The notes under the pieces are model-generated. The model saw nothing but the letters and a program-made list of their open reading frames with translations. It had not been told where the DNA came from and did not search any database. A stretch of 64,000 nt of DNA from assembly GCF_901000735.1 (NCBI RefSeq), contig NC_081547.1, positions 19,344,838 through 19,408,837 on the forward strand, read 5' to 3'. Shown in pieces: positions 50,800 to 63,459 of the stretch; positions within the stretch are counted from its first letter, which is position 1; the number at the start of each line of letters is the position of its first letter. The translations under genes were made by a program, and so were the position numbers. The DNA comes from Corylus avellana. Lineage: Eukaryota > Streptophyta > Magnoliopsida > Fagales > Betulaceae.

Positions 50800-53700
50800 C
50801 AGATCCCATTTAAGTATATTAGTGGTGATGTTCATTAGGTAAAAGAGTATGATGTGGACTATTTTAGTTTGTGGGAAATTAAGGAGCTAGTTCACAATTT
50901 ATGATTTATGAATGATGTGGGATGCTGGTACGATCTAGGTGACAATCATGAAGATGTGCTACCTTTCAGATGTGATGCAGAAGTGGTGGACTTTGTTAAC
51001 ATATTAGAAAGTTACCGTTTGGAGAAGTGCATTTATATGTTCGGCTTATGGTAGATGATGTTGTACTTATAGATAAGCATTTCTTTCTGCCAGCTCCTGG
51101 AGGACGTGTCAGAGAAGGGGGGAGTGGGGTAGTAGTTGAGGATAATGTGCATGAGGGAGATGGTCAATCGGGAAGAGATGGTGGGGATGGTTTGCCTGGA
51201 GGAGATGGAGGAGATGGTGTTGAAGGTGAACATGGGGGAGATGTTGGGGAAGGTGAACATGGTGTAGATGGCGAAGGTGAACATGAAAAATCAAGAAGAT
51301 CTAAAACCACACAGGTCAAGAAGAGGGTTGCTCGTAGTGTTACCACTGACTGTGCAACTCCAAGCAAGCAAAGGACCTCCACAAGAGGAGGTACATTATA
51401 TACCTTTTATTTGTTTAAGATTTTATGGACAAGAGGAGGTACATAAGATTATATTCTTTTAAGTTTATTGGCTTTTAGTTTATTCTTTTATATTCTGAGT
51501 AGGTTAATCATTATATTTTTTGGTTTTTTCAGTAAGAGGAAGAAAAGACACTGCTGTCAGGACTGCAACCACTAGACTAAGAAAAAGAAAAACACCTGAT
51601 GGTCAACCTATTTCTCAATATGAAGATCAGGAAAATGTTAATGTTGATATGGATAACATCGAGGTTGGAAAAAAAAAAAATCAGTGGTGGTGGTAGGGGT
51701 GGTGCTACTAGGACTGGTAGGCCAAGGAAGACGAATGAAGCTGAGGTTGAAGATGAAGATCTCGAGTCTCAGTTGAGTGACTTCCATGAAACTGATGACG
51801 AAGATGATGACCTATTTTATTCTGAAGTGCCCAACACAGATAAGGACCACATGGATAATTGGTGGGACAATGTTGATTGTAGTACACGTTTGAAAGGAGC
51901 CAGCAGTGGGGATGAAAAATCTGATGATGATAGTGATGGTTTTAGAAGTTTAGAAGGTAGTAATTCTGATGATGTTGGAAATAAAAAGAAGCGGTATAAG
52001 GAGTTTAAAGAGAAACATGATTTGAAAGTTCTAGAGGAGCTTGAAAATGGAATGTTATTTGCAGATACATATTCCTTTAAGAGAGCACTGAATACTTATG
52101 TTGTATACAATGGGTTCAATTACTTCTACAAGCATAATGACAAGGGTAGAGTTAGTGCAATCTGTAGAGAGAGACATTGCTCATGGATGATTCATGCCTC
52201 TATTGATGCTAACAGGACTTCAATACAAATTAAAACTTTCTATCCAGAGCATGTATGTGGTAATCATTATGAAAACAATAAAGCTGATGTCGAGTATCTT
52301 GTCTGTATGTATAAGTCAAGTTTCAAGGATGATCCCACATGGACCCCATATGCATTGCAACAAATGGTGAAGAGAGATTGTAACATAGATGTCCCCATTT
52401 CTCGTTGCTGGAGAGCCAATGAGGCATTTTTACAACTTTTTGGTAGACATGCCAAGCAATATCGTCAAACAAGGAGATAGGCGTTGGCATTACTAAGTAC
52501 CAACGCTTACATTCAGAGAGAAGGAGCATTCTTCCAATAGATGTATATCTGCCTTGATGCTTGTAAGAAGGGGTGGTTGTAGGTCCATCATTAGTTTGAA
52601 TGCTTGTCATCTTAAGGGACAATATGGGGGTCAATTGTTGTGTGCTATAGAGAAGGATGGCAATGACGACATGTTCCCCATTGCATTTGCAGTTGCCGAG
52701 GCCGAGACCAGAGAGTCGTGGGAATGGTTTATTCATATGTTGATGGATGATATATTTGTTGGATCCAAAGGTGGACATGGTTGGACTATTATATCTGATA
52801 GGCATCAGGTATTTTTCTTAGACTGGTGTAGTAAAAATATTGTTGAGTTCTTTTAGTTTATTATGTTCTTATATATTATTCAGTGTTATATGTATGTGCG
52901 TAGGGGCTTAGAAATGCAGTTGAATTTGTGTTGCCACATGCTGAGCATCGTTTTTGTGTTCGACACCTACACGCAAACTTCAAAAGGAAAGGCTACACAA
53001 GGAAAGATTTTAAAGATGAGTTGTGGGGAGCTGCACGGGCATCCAATATTTATGCATTCGAGCACCACATGCAACAAATAATGTTGATGGATGGAGGTGC
53101 ACACAAGTACCTTAGTGGTGTACCTAGTGCATCATGGTCCAGACACGCTTTCAGCTACGACAGCAAAAGCAATATGTTATTAAACAACTTGGCAGAGAGC
53201 TTTAATGTTTGGATAGAAGATGCCAGGAGTAAGCCCACCCTTACTGTGGTCAAAGATATTCAACGGAAAATAATGGCACGCTTCCAGGAAAAAAGGGATG
53301 GGATCCAGTCATCGCAGTACTCAAAATGCCCAAAGATTCAGAAAAAAGTTAGAGATGTCAAAAAGTGATGCAAGAAATTGTATTTGTCGGTGGTAGAATT
53401 AATTGGAGTTTGAGGTAGACCACATGTATGATGCACGGCGTATAGTCAGGCTGGATAACCACACATACACAAGTGGGAGATGGCAACTAAATGGGATCCC
53501 TTACTTACATGCTTGTTCTGCAATTTACATGCATAAGAAAGAGCCGGAGGACTATTTAGATGGATATTACACGATGGATAAGTACATGTAGGCATATATA
53601 GCTTGAGTATATGGCATGCAAGGTCCAAACACATGGCCAGCTAATGATGCATGCGATGAATTCTTGCCACCTATTGTTAGAAAGGCTCCCGGTAGACCAA

Positions 53701-53900
53701 AGATTGGTAGGAGAAAAGCACCAGATGAGTCAATTAACCCATACAAGATAAGTTGTAGTGGATATGTGGTCAACTGTGAAAATTGTGGGGGTGCAGGCCA
53801 TAATTACAAAGGTTGTCATCTACCTTTGAACCCGGATCGAAAGAGACGAAAACCAAAGAAATACAAGGCAAAAAAAAATGCTACTCAATCACAGGTTAAA
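50800..53900 (+). pseudogene. mudrA-like MULE transposase, broken, copy 2
   Basis: Same domain order as 30499-33600. It shares the D-to-N change in ACHLKG (AAT at 52599-52601), the lost SWIM cysteines and the early TGA, so these defects predate the split of the copies. It differs in several ways: TGG at 53024 where copy 1 has the TAG stop; a good AG acceptor before the GLRNA exon at about 52904; but an 8-bp deletion (near 52573, after CKKG) and an extra A in a poly-A run (about 51670-51680) that break the frame. Intact CCHC knuckle at about 53774-53815. Confidence 0.88.
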
Positions 53901-53961
53901 CCAAGACTATTTACAACACACAGTTCATATACCAAAATACTGTAGAGTTATTTTAACTTAG

Positions 53962-55414
53962 TGATAAGCGCCGAATGTTTCACATTCAAGCCCTTTAAAC
54001 TCGCATATGTTAATTCCTTAGCATTATTGTTTGTTTGATTTTGTTTTGTTTTTGTGTTTCAAGGTTTTAAAAGCAAGATGCAATAAACTCCATCGAAATT
54101 GGTCTTTAAGGACATTTTGGAAGCATATTGAAGGCCTAGGATCGAGCATGCCAGCAAAAGGGCTCGAACGCCCCAGCACATGGCTTGAGTGCACCTGCGC
54201 TCAAGCACACAACCAGCTAAGCTCGAGCGCCCTCCTTTTGTAGCTCGAGTGGAGTCTTCCTTGGGCTCGAGAGTGCAGCAGAAGCCTTTTGCCACCTTGG
54301 ATTAGGTTTTTCAGTCCCCAACTTAAACTAGAAGACTGACCTACAAATTTTCTCGGGTTTCTAGGGTTCTCCTAATCCCTATAAATAGGCCTCTAAACAT
54401 TGAAGAAAAATACATTGCTACCTAGAGCAAAAATTCAGTAAATACTTTCTGAAGGCTTGAAGAGTTGAAGGAAAGTAGATCATGGCAGGAGGCAATCTCA
54501 GCAGCGTCATGAGCGGCTAAACCTCTCGTGGGGTATTGATGTAACCATATCCAAGCACAATGGTTTGATTGTATCTTAATTTAGAGATTTCCAGTTTATG
54601 CATGTTAGTTGTATAATTATGAGGATTGCTACAATTTGATATTGTTCTTCATGTTTAAATGCAATCGTTCTTAATTTCAAAATCAATATTGGTGAAATTC
54701 CTATCTTGTCTTAGAAAGTCTTTTACTTTTATTGAACTCAAATCATTCTTATTTTCTATGATTATGGGGATGATAATTATACAACGGTTTTAATTGATAT
54801 ATAATCAAGAGGGTTAGATAGGTCATGCCTAAGGAAGACGGATCGTACTATACCTTAGTTTAATATAATTTAGGTAGACAATCTGTGCGAACCGAAGATG
54901 GGTTATACTAATCCCTTGTTTATTTGTATCCTATTAAGGAATTAGATAATCCATACTTAAAGAAGACGGGTCATACCACATCAGAGTGGTTAGGTAGACG
55001 GTCTGTGCCAACCGAAGATGAATTATTCTTTTTCTTTAATACGGCATTTTCTTGTTTATTTATAACATGCATAGAATGATGGTAATCGCTTGTTTATGGT
55101 AATTTCCTGTTTGTTTTATCATGAATAGAATGAATTTATCTTATTAAATATGGTTAACCATTGATGTGTGGGTAGCGGTAAAGTCAATACCCTACCCTCT
55201 CTCTCTATTTTAATTCAATTATCTTTTGCGTTTATGCACTTTAGTCACAAACAAATCATAACTCTTTTCTTAAGTTACTTTTGATTTTGAGAACTTAATA
55301 ACAATTCTCACGCAGTCCTTGAGGTTCGACACACTCAATATAGCTCTATCATATTCGTACTATTGCAAGTGGTAAATTATTATTGATATATTTTGTTCTA
55401 AAAAGACAACATCA
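53962..55414 (+). mobile_element. LTR of type A nested in MULE copy 2
   Basis: TGATAAGCGCCGAATG...GACAACATCA, same insertion site and same length (1453 bp) as 33669-35121, followed by the same diverged primer-binding site and leader with GCTCGAGC words (55625-55690). TATA box at about 54377. Confidence 0.82.
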
Positions 55415-56558
55415 ATTTTTGGCATCGTTACCGAGGATTGCTTCACAGTTGCGTTATTAAGTTTTAAAGATTAAATCTAACTTAATTATTTTACGTTTTT
55501 CTTTATTTTTTTATCTAATTTTCTGTGTTTTTCTTTTGTTATTTTATTTTATTATTATTATTTTTTTTTTTACTGTTATATTTTTTTTTTACTCAGGTTT
55601 GTAACTGTCTAGAACTACTAGCAAGCTGCGCTCGAGCACATCACCCTTGCACTCGAGCCCTTCCTTGCCGACAATGCACTGAGCGCAACCTGCACTTTAC
55701 ACTGTGCCACCATTGTAATGTGCCACAATGTAAGACAATGGTAGCACTTTTGTTACAACTTTTTTTGTTACGGCAATGTAATGTGTTGAGGATGTATGCA
55801 ACCTGAAAATTTGGCACATTATGTTATGTTGATGAATTCATGCTATTTGGCATATTATGTTGATCAATTACTTCCTCATTATTGCATTATGTCAATTTAA
55901 AGTGGTCGGCTTGCATTACAAATTCATTCGTGTCGCAATATGTCTTTTTTTAGGTGATAATTTGCATTAAGTTTCTCAAGTTACATATTGCATTAATTCT
56001 TCTCATACAAGTTATGTAACATGAGAAAAATGTATATCTTACATGACCAATTCATGTTCCTACTAAAACAAATTTGCCACCAAATGTAACATGCTCATTT
56101 GGGAAATGACACAAAATGTAACATTGTACTAGAACTACAAAAAAGCAAGATATTGAGTGTGCAAATGATGCAAAAAATGAACATACACATATATGCAACT
56201 TTGAGGGTACAAAGCACGACATTAACTGAAACTGCAACAAACCACAAATTCACATTCAAATCGGTGCAAACATTAAGATACATATAATTTAAAAAGTCAA
56301 ATAGTCATACAATTTCATAATTGTCTGGCTAATCCCCTAATTTAGGCCAGGTTATACAGAACATACAATTGAAAGTTACCATTGTACACAATTTCAATCA
56401 AGGCACACATCAACTACCTCAAACCCTAAATCCAAATTACAACTTTTCCAAAACACAACATCTTGCTTTGCTTTATCAATGCCCCATCAACCATAGAAAA
56501 CTCAGCAATGCTAAAATACCAAAGAAAAAACCAACAGAAATGCTTGGATCCTTGGTTT

Positions 56559-56658
56559 NNNNNNNNNNNNNNNNNNNNNNNNNNNNNNNNNNNNNNNNNN
56601 NNNNNNNNNNNNNNNNNNNNNNNNNNNNNNNNNNNNNNNNNNNNNNNNNNNNNNNNNN
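56559..56658. other. Assembly gap (100 N) in MULE copy 2
   Basis: Replaces the sequence corresponding to 36239-37288 of copy 1, including the GRF-like frame and part of the right inverted repeat. Confidence 0.98.
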
Positions 56659-57070
56659 AGAAAAGACCTAGGTTTCGAAATAAACTCCCCCATGTACTTG
56701 CTGCGTAATTCTAATCAAATGCACCATTTCCAAAATGATGCATTTTGATCCTACATGTCGACTAAGACATGTAGGATCAAAACTTGGGACTAAGATGGCA
56801 ACGCGTGAAACGGTACATTTAGTTAAGGATAGATAGACATTAAACAGTGGGGAGAAAATGTAACGGTTGGGCTTAATTCACCTTTTCGATTGACTTAGTG
56901 AGTAAAAATTCAAAAAAAAAAGAAAGTTAAGGGAGTTTTTTGTTTTCATGCGTTGACTCAGTGATTTGTTGAAAACTTTCACAAAAATAAATAAATAAGG
57001 ACTAACATTTACTTCAGCACCTTCTCATTTATATGACAGTCACATAACAATCTACTAAATAACATTACTC

Positions 57071-58115
57071 CTAACATTTACCTTTCCAGTTTCCAACCCC
57101 TAGTTGGTACCTATTGAAAAAGAGTCTATTATCATATTGAAGGTTTAGTAAACATGGGATATGCATCATCCCAACTTCACCATCAACCATGGATGAAGAG
57201 TTTCTTGTTCTTGCTTTTGGATGTAGTAAGGTCACACAAATTGATTAAGAGATTTTAATTTAAAGGTTTTTTTTTTCCCCTTTCATATGGACAATCAAAT
57301 TGTTAGGAGTCTAGAGTTGGAAAATTCAATGTCAAAACATCTTTGCCTGAAAGTTATAAGTTTAGATTTAAGTTGAAGCAATAGTTGATTGAAGACATGA
57401 GAATTCAATGTTGTGTACATATTCTATCTAACTAGTCAAAGTAAAATAATCATAATTTCAATTATGAAGTTAGATGAAAATCAACTTGGTGGTGTTGGAA
57501 AACTAATTCAAAATGCTATAATTTTTTAATATATGAATACTTTCTATTTTCAATATTTACTCGGTGAAAATGGACTATAAAAAGAAGACTAAAAAAGCTG
57601 GACAAAATAGCTTGTTCCAAGTGCTGTTCAAACGACCTTTAGAAAAAGGTATGTGGAAAGTGTTGTTCAAGCCAAACAGTGATGTGTGTCCTAAGTTGTG
57701 TTCCAAGTTAGGTTGAACTAGAGATGTTTTGAAAAACTTAGAAATTGGCAATGTTGCGAGCCCTGAGTCTTGTTTCAAGTCAATTCCAATTTGACATGAT
57801 TTTAAAGAAGTTCAAGACTAACAATATGTCACGTTTCAAGTGGCATTCTGTGATTGACCAGTTGATGATTGATCAATCTACACCATTGATCAATCTATGT
57901 TGACACAAGCCTATTGAACAATCAATGAGGTACCGATCGATCGATGGTAGTCTGCATGCAAATAAAATTTGGACACCTTCGTCACCATACAAGACCATGC
58001 AAGACTATTTAAGGATAGAGATGCCGAATGTCACCCATTTTCACTCCTCTTCAGACCTGGAACCCTAAAGAGAGAAAGTGAGAAAGAAGAAGAAGAAGGA
58101 TACTTGAAGTTACTA
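57071..58115 (+). other. Unassigned, LTR-like; copy 2 of 37699-38745
   Basis: No gene. TGATCAATC-type words at 57855-57950 (with CGATCGATCGATGG where copy 1 has CGATCAATCGATGG), then GACTATTTAAGG. Confidence 0.4.
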
Positions 58116-59541
58116 TAACGCCTCGAAAATTAATTAACTCCCCGGCTCGTCTCCCAGCCTTATACCTCGTGGGACAAGACTGAGGGACCTCTACTCCTTT
58201 AAAAGAGAAGATACTAAGTAGTGGAAAGTATTAAAGTTCTATAAACATTAATCTTTACAACCAGAGCATCAACCAAGGCATCAAAGTAGCTGAAATCACA
58301 CTATACAAGTCATATTTGCAAGGGATCCATTCTATACCTTAATATGCAAGCATGTATCAAAGCTATTAAGTCTACAGCATCACCCAAAAGTACTAGTTAC
58401 CATAAGCACCGGCCTAATCTCGCAATAAGTCCTCAAGCATCTCTCGGATCGAATCCTCCACAATAACCGGATGCTTCGCGATATCCATCTTCTGTTAAAC
58501 TATCTATAACAGCATAGTTGCACATATGGAGAAAAAAGTTAAATAATACAAGGGTAAGTCCGACGACTTAGTGAGTCTAAATGCACATGATATACCCGTC
58601 ATTAAATTATGAACTCAGTTGTTTATAAAGCACATGCAACATTATGAGATGACAGTTTATCAAGAATGCAATATAGATATAATATATGCTTATAATCATG
58701 AGTAACATGTCATAGTTCAATAGTATGGTCTACCCAAGATATTACCTATTCTCAGTAGGGTTAGCGGTGTCCCGAGGGACCTATAATACAATGTTAGTGC
58801 CCCGATCATTGTACGCTACCGTCCACCACTAGCAGCTTGACCGAGTCCGACTTCGGGTTGCCCACGCTACTACAAATGTTTGTCCTGTGATGACCAAGCA
58901 TTAGGGAATGGCTGCGCCAGTCATGAAAACCATTGGATCCAAGCCCACACACACACACATTTGACCGTAAAAGTTAACCTGTATAGTAAGCCCATGGCCG
59001 TTATCCCACACGTACCGGTGTACTTTGTCATACGATGCAATTAATCACATCCGTCTTTTCCATGCATGCTTTTACAAGTCTCATCATTATCTTATTAATC
59101 AACATACGTTTTCACAAAAGACAGTTCACAGTAGTTCCATAATGTATTTCATGAGAGTTGCAAAATATGCATGTTTGATATATAAAAAATAGACGTGCAA
59201 TGCAGAAAAACTAACAACAAGCATCCATTTGAGTTTGTATTCACCCTGGTCGTAAGGCTCCTCCATTAAATTCCCTTGAGGCTTCATAACCTCGAATTAC
59301 TGAGAAAAGACCTATTATTAGTTCTAAATCCAACGAAAACGAACATAGAACATGAAAACAGAGGCTATCAAACAACTGGACAAAGTAGCGTTTGCTAGAA
59401 CATTTCTGATCGTACATCTAGGTCCGTGGCCGTACATCCGCCCAGAAGGCTCGTATGTCTGGTCTCATGGCTGTACGTCCGCCCAGAAGGTTTAGGTAGA
59501 ACCTCATTTGGTTTAACTGTCCTCCTATCCTCCCAAACTAG
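58116..59541 (-). mobile_element. Type-D LTR fragment, copy 2
   Basis: Equivalent to 38746-40150. The CGTACGTCCGCC word block (59405-59490) has an extra unit compared with copy 1. Confidence 0.5.
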
Positions 59542-60951
59542 CTATTTTATTTCCTTTTTGTATTTTCTTTGTTTTATAGGTTTTTGGAAGAAAAGAAAGC
59601 GTTTACGGAAAAGTTCCAAGCTTAAAGGGAAAATTGCAAAGCCCTAGAAGATATGATTAAGCTTAACCAATCATAATATGATGTGGTTAAGTTTAATCAA
59701 ATAAAGGAAATGCTTAAACCAGAATTTCTCAAATTGGAGTCAAAATCGGATTGGATTCAAATTTGGATTCTGCACATGTCTTCGTATTTTGACCATAACT
59801 TTCATCTCAAATATCTGATTGAGGATATTCAAGCGGCATTGAAAATTTAACTCAAAATTCTATAAATCGTTGTGAAATAATACTTTCCTAATTCGGACTG
59901 TCGCTATGCAAAAATTACCCCGCAAGATAGGAAAGCAATTCTGAAAGAATCCTATTCCGATTTGGACTTAGGTTTTCTTTATCCTTATTGGACTAGGACT
60001 TAAATCTCCAAATTTCCTGGGATTACTAGGGCTTCTACGACTCTCCTAAGCTCTATAATATACCTCTAAGCCTCACAATTCAATACACAATTTGAAGGAG
60101 ACAACTTTGGGGAGAGAAATTGGAGGCTACTTCTAGAAGCGGTTTTCGGTTCTTTCTTTACCTTTTCTTTTTAGTTTTATTTTAATTATGTGTAACTAAC
60201 TCTTAAGGAGGGCTAGATTGAAGCCCTAATTATATTTATTTAATATTTCAATATTGGCGCCCCTGTGATAATCATATTGTGTTGCTTAACTTGATTAATT
60301 TATGTTTTCTTGAATTCCTCATATATATGTGATTGGCCATTATATGCATGTGGTATGAATTAGTTAATTAAATCAATTTGGATGATCGAGTCCTGGGTTT
60401 AATAAGAGTAACAAAAGAAATTCACACCGGGTTCTTGGATTAATCAACATGGGAAACCGGGAGTAGATACCTATGCCCTAGGCCTCATGTGTTTGTCAAT
60501 TTTCACAGTTTTATGCTTTCTTAAAGAACAAATTAGTAGACACCTATGCTAAATCCTTTAAGAAAGGAAAGAATTAGAGCAGACACTCATGCCTAATTCG
60601 TTGCTTAGGAAAATCAATAGCTTAAGGAGTAGACACCTATACTCTTAAGTTAGCAAATATTATGTATTCATAATATGATTGGATCATTGGCATATTGTTA
60701 TATTATCTAAGTATGATTAGTAGTGGATATCAATGCCCTACCTTTTCATTTATCTTTATATCTTTTTGTTTATTTTTCATAATATCAATTTAGTGACAAC
60801 TTGATACTTTTAATTACTTCTAAAACAAAATCAACAATCTCCGTGGGATCGATCTCGTACTTGCTGTACTATACTATCATTGGATCTTGTGCACTTGCGA
60901 GTAAAACGTACAAAATATTATCTATTAATTAATGTAGTATTTGGTACAACA
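59542..60951 (+). mobile_element. LTR of type C, copy 2
   Basis: 5'-truncated LTR with a complete 3' end (GGTATTTGGTACAACA at 60951). U3 middle of type A/X, R-U5 of type B. TATA-like CTCTATAATATACC at about 60051. Confidence 0.7.
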
Positions 60952-61191
60952 AGTGTGAATTCCCAAACCTTAGTACCTTTATCTTTTGTTTTACTTTATT
61001 TAGTTTATGTTGTCTTTTAGTTTTAAAAACCCGAAATCAAAAACCTTTTGAAACTAGGTTAGGATAAAATTAGTTTAGATATAAGTTGTTCTTTCAAAAA
61101 TACAATTCTCTGTGAGTTAGACCTCGCACTTGCAATCCATTAAACTACAAACGATTCGTGCAATTACGAGTATATTAAAATTTGCACAACA
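60952..61191 (+). mobile_element. 3' end of a type-E LTR
   Basis: Matches the last ~240 bp of the LTR at 61448-62746 (GATTAGGATTTAATTAG-like block, GACCTCGCACTTGCAA, AAATTTGCACAACA end). Its 5' part was displaced by the type-C LTR. Confidence 0.65.
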
Positions 61192-61447
61192 CAAGACATG
61201 GAAAACATCATGTGTTCCCACTAAGTCTGGGGAAGGCAACCATGTATGCCAATCTCCCCTTCCTTCCAAAATCACATCACTCCCCTCATCGATGTTATCT
61301 TAAGGACCACACAATCTCCTACTTTGAATTTCGAAGGTCATCTTCGGTTATCGGCGTAGCTCTTCTGCCAACTCTAGGCTGCACTCATCCTTTGTCTAAA
61401 GGTAAGCACCTTGTCACGAGTATCTTGAACCATATCAAGCTGATGAG
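61192..61447 (-). pseudogene. Ty3/gypsy integrase C-terminal fragment
   Basis: On the minus strand the frame reads DMVQDTRDKVLTFRQRMSAA and, after a shift, QKSYAD and FEVGD.VVLKI, the C-terminal part of chromovirus (Tekay/Del-like) integrase. It is separated from the rest of the same pol (62747-63459) by a type-E LTR. Confidence 0.6.
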
Positions 61448-62746
61448 TGATAAATCTTGCATATTTGAGCCCCTTAATTTACATTTGTTACAACTTTGGC
61501 TATGTTTTTTTATATATAATGTTTTGTATTAGTTCTTTGTTTTTACTGTTTTGTAGGTTATTGAATAAAAACTGTAGCTTTAAAGAGAAAAATGCAAAGT
61601 TTGAAAGAAAGCTGAAAAATCAGCCAACCAAGGTAAGATCGAGCGCATCATCCTATGCTTGAGTGCTTGTGGGCACCCACGCCCACCAGCAAGTCAGCAA
61701 TGCACGAGCGTTGTGCCGCAAAATAAGGAATGCATGCACGAGTGCGATCAAGCACACTAGCCATGCGCTAAAGCGCACTCGCCCAGTCAGATTGCGGCAA
61801 GACTCCTTTTACAAGCCAGATTGGGTTTTCAGTCTTCTATTTGGACTGGGAGACAGACTCCGGATTTCCTAGAATTACTTGGGTTTCTTGGACTCTCCTA
61901 AGCCTGTAAATAGACCTGTAAGCCTTCAAGAAAAATAAACAATTTTGGAGACAATCAGATCCACAGTTTTTCTCTCTTTAGATTAGTTTTTTAGGTTTAG
62001 GGTTAGGTTTTATTTTTCATAGTCATGTGGAGCTAAATTCTCAATCAAGGTTGAGGATAAGCCTCACCGATGAAGAACAACATTACTTTCATGTAAGTCT
62101 TTATTGTCCGATTTTATTGGATTTAATATTCAAATTATTTTACTTATTTTCAATATGTGGAATGATTCTTGGATATCTTTAGTGATTCAAGGATACATTT
62201 GATGATTTGAGATAATTTCACATAATTGCTGGCTTGGTTTTATTTGCCTAAAAAATTGGATATCCCTTGTGATTTGTTCTATGGACACATATGGTGTTTT
62301 GATTGAAATCGGATTATCTTTTGTGATTTACGGATACATTTGATGATTTGATTGAAATTTGATTCCTTTTGTGATTTGTGCAATGAATGGATACATGGGA
62401 TGGTTTTGATTAACTTATTAGAAGCATAGTAAAGCATACACAAGATTTAATTTGTGAAAACTTCGGATTAATATTGATGAACATGGAGTATGTTGTTATG
62501 ATTTGGTGAGTGTGGATTCCAAACCCTTACTGTTTTCCTTTTGTTTCACTTTATTTAATTTATGTTTTATCTTTTAATTTCAAAACTAAAAATCAAACCA
62601 TTTTCGGAACTAGATTAGGATTTAATTAGTTTAGGTATAATTTGTTTTTCAAAAACACAATCCCGTGTGGGTTCGACCTCGCACTTGCAAAACATTATAT
62701 TGCAAATGATTTGTGCACTTGCGAGTATATTAAAATTTGCACAACA
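61448..62746 (+). mobile_element. LTR of type E inserted in a gypsy pol
   Basis: TGATAAATCTTGC...TTTGCACAACA, 1.3 kb. U3 word block 61636-61795 (GATCGAGCGCA, TGCACGAGCG, GATCAAGCACAC), TATA-like CCTGTAAATAG at about 61906. The U5 half has repeated GGATACATTTGATGATTTG words (62185-62400). Confidence 0.7.
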
Positions 62747-63459
62747 CAAGCCCCAACGTTTATCTCTTTCCAATGTCGTCCCAATACAAGGGTGACTGAC
62801 ACATACGTCCATAAAGTGCGTCATAAGGCGGCATTCCAATAGTCGCATGGTTAGCTAATATTGTAGGCAAACTCTATCAAAGGGAGGTACTATATCCAAC
62901 TACCTTTGAAGTTTATTACACAAGCTCGTAACATGTTCTCCAGGATTTGGTAAGTCCGCTTTGACTAACCATCCGTCTGTAGGTGGAAAGCGGTACTAAA
63001 CTTCAAGTCTATCTTCTTCTCATCCTTGTACATCTTGGCACTTCCGGGATGTACAGTATACGGAGAATGATGAGTCTTGCTCATGATCTCCATTTTTAGT
63101 CCTCCGCCCTTCGGCACACACACTTTTTTGAAATGGGTGAGTAACCCATCATCCTTAAGGAAAAACCCTTGTGCCTTAGCAACTGCTTGATCTTGGTGCA
63201 CTCAGGACCCTCTAACTGACCAGCCTTAATCCTAGTAAGCAATTCCGATTGAACCACCATGTTAGACAAGCATGCAGGCGCACCCTCATCTATCACTTCT
63301 ACTCCCGTTTTAGCTAATTCCATAACCAACTGGGGTTGGAAAATTCCAAGAGTGGCAAACTCTACCATCGACTTTCTACTTAATGCGTCAGCTACTACAT
63401 TAACCTTACTAGGATGATAATTGATCTTGCGAGCATAATCCTTAGATTAGCTCTAGCCA
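62747..63459 (-). pseudogene. Ty3/gypsy (chromovirus, Tekay/Del-like) pol fragment: RNase H end to integrase
   Basis: Minus strand, in order from 63459: WLELI then, after a 2-nt shift, YHPSKVNVVADALSRKS (RNase H end), a linker (VVQSELLTRIKAGQLEGPE; a GYSPISKKCVCRRAED tail in one frame, KKVCVPKGGGL in the next), the integrase zinc-binding block KTHHSPYTVHPGSAKMYKD, then directly KFSTAFHLQTDG. The text between KMYKD and KFSTAFH, which holds most of the catalytic core, is deleted. It continues with LRACV, the YLP region and the ALYG region through further shifts. Dead. It is split from its C-terminal end (61192-61447) by an LTR and cut at 63459 by a type-B LTR. Confidence 0.82.

Larger units (their letters stand above)
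49626..57070 (+). mobile_element. MULE copy 2 with nested LTR and gap
   Basis: Same structure as 29291-37698. Inverted repeats about 49723-50235 and 56659-56982 (the right one is truncated by the gap). The outer GAGTAATATTATTTAGTAGA is complete on the left here, whereas copy 1 has lost about 10 bp of it. Confidence 0.8.
41514..60820 (+). repeat. Copy 2 of the ~20-kb direct duplication
   Basis: Same order and orientation as 20608-41413. Differences seen: a 9-bp deletion near 41896, no N run in Aux/IAA intron 1, an extra ~215 bp at 48660-48885, no SINE at 49565, scattered substitutions from 48085 onward, and a 100-N gap at 56559 in place of about 1.05 kb of copy 1. Confidence 0.93.
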
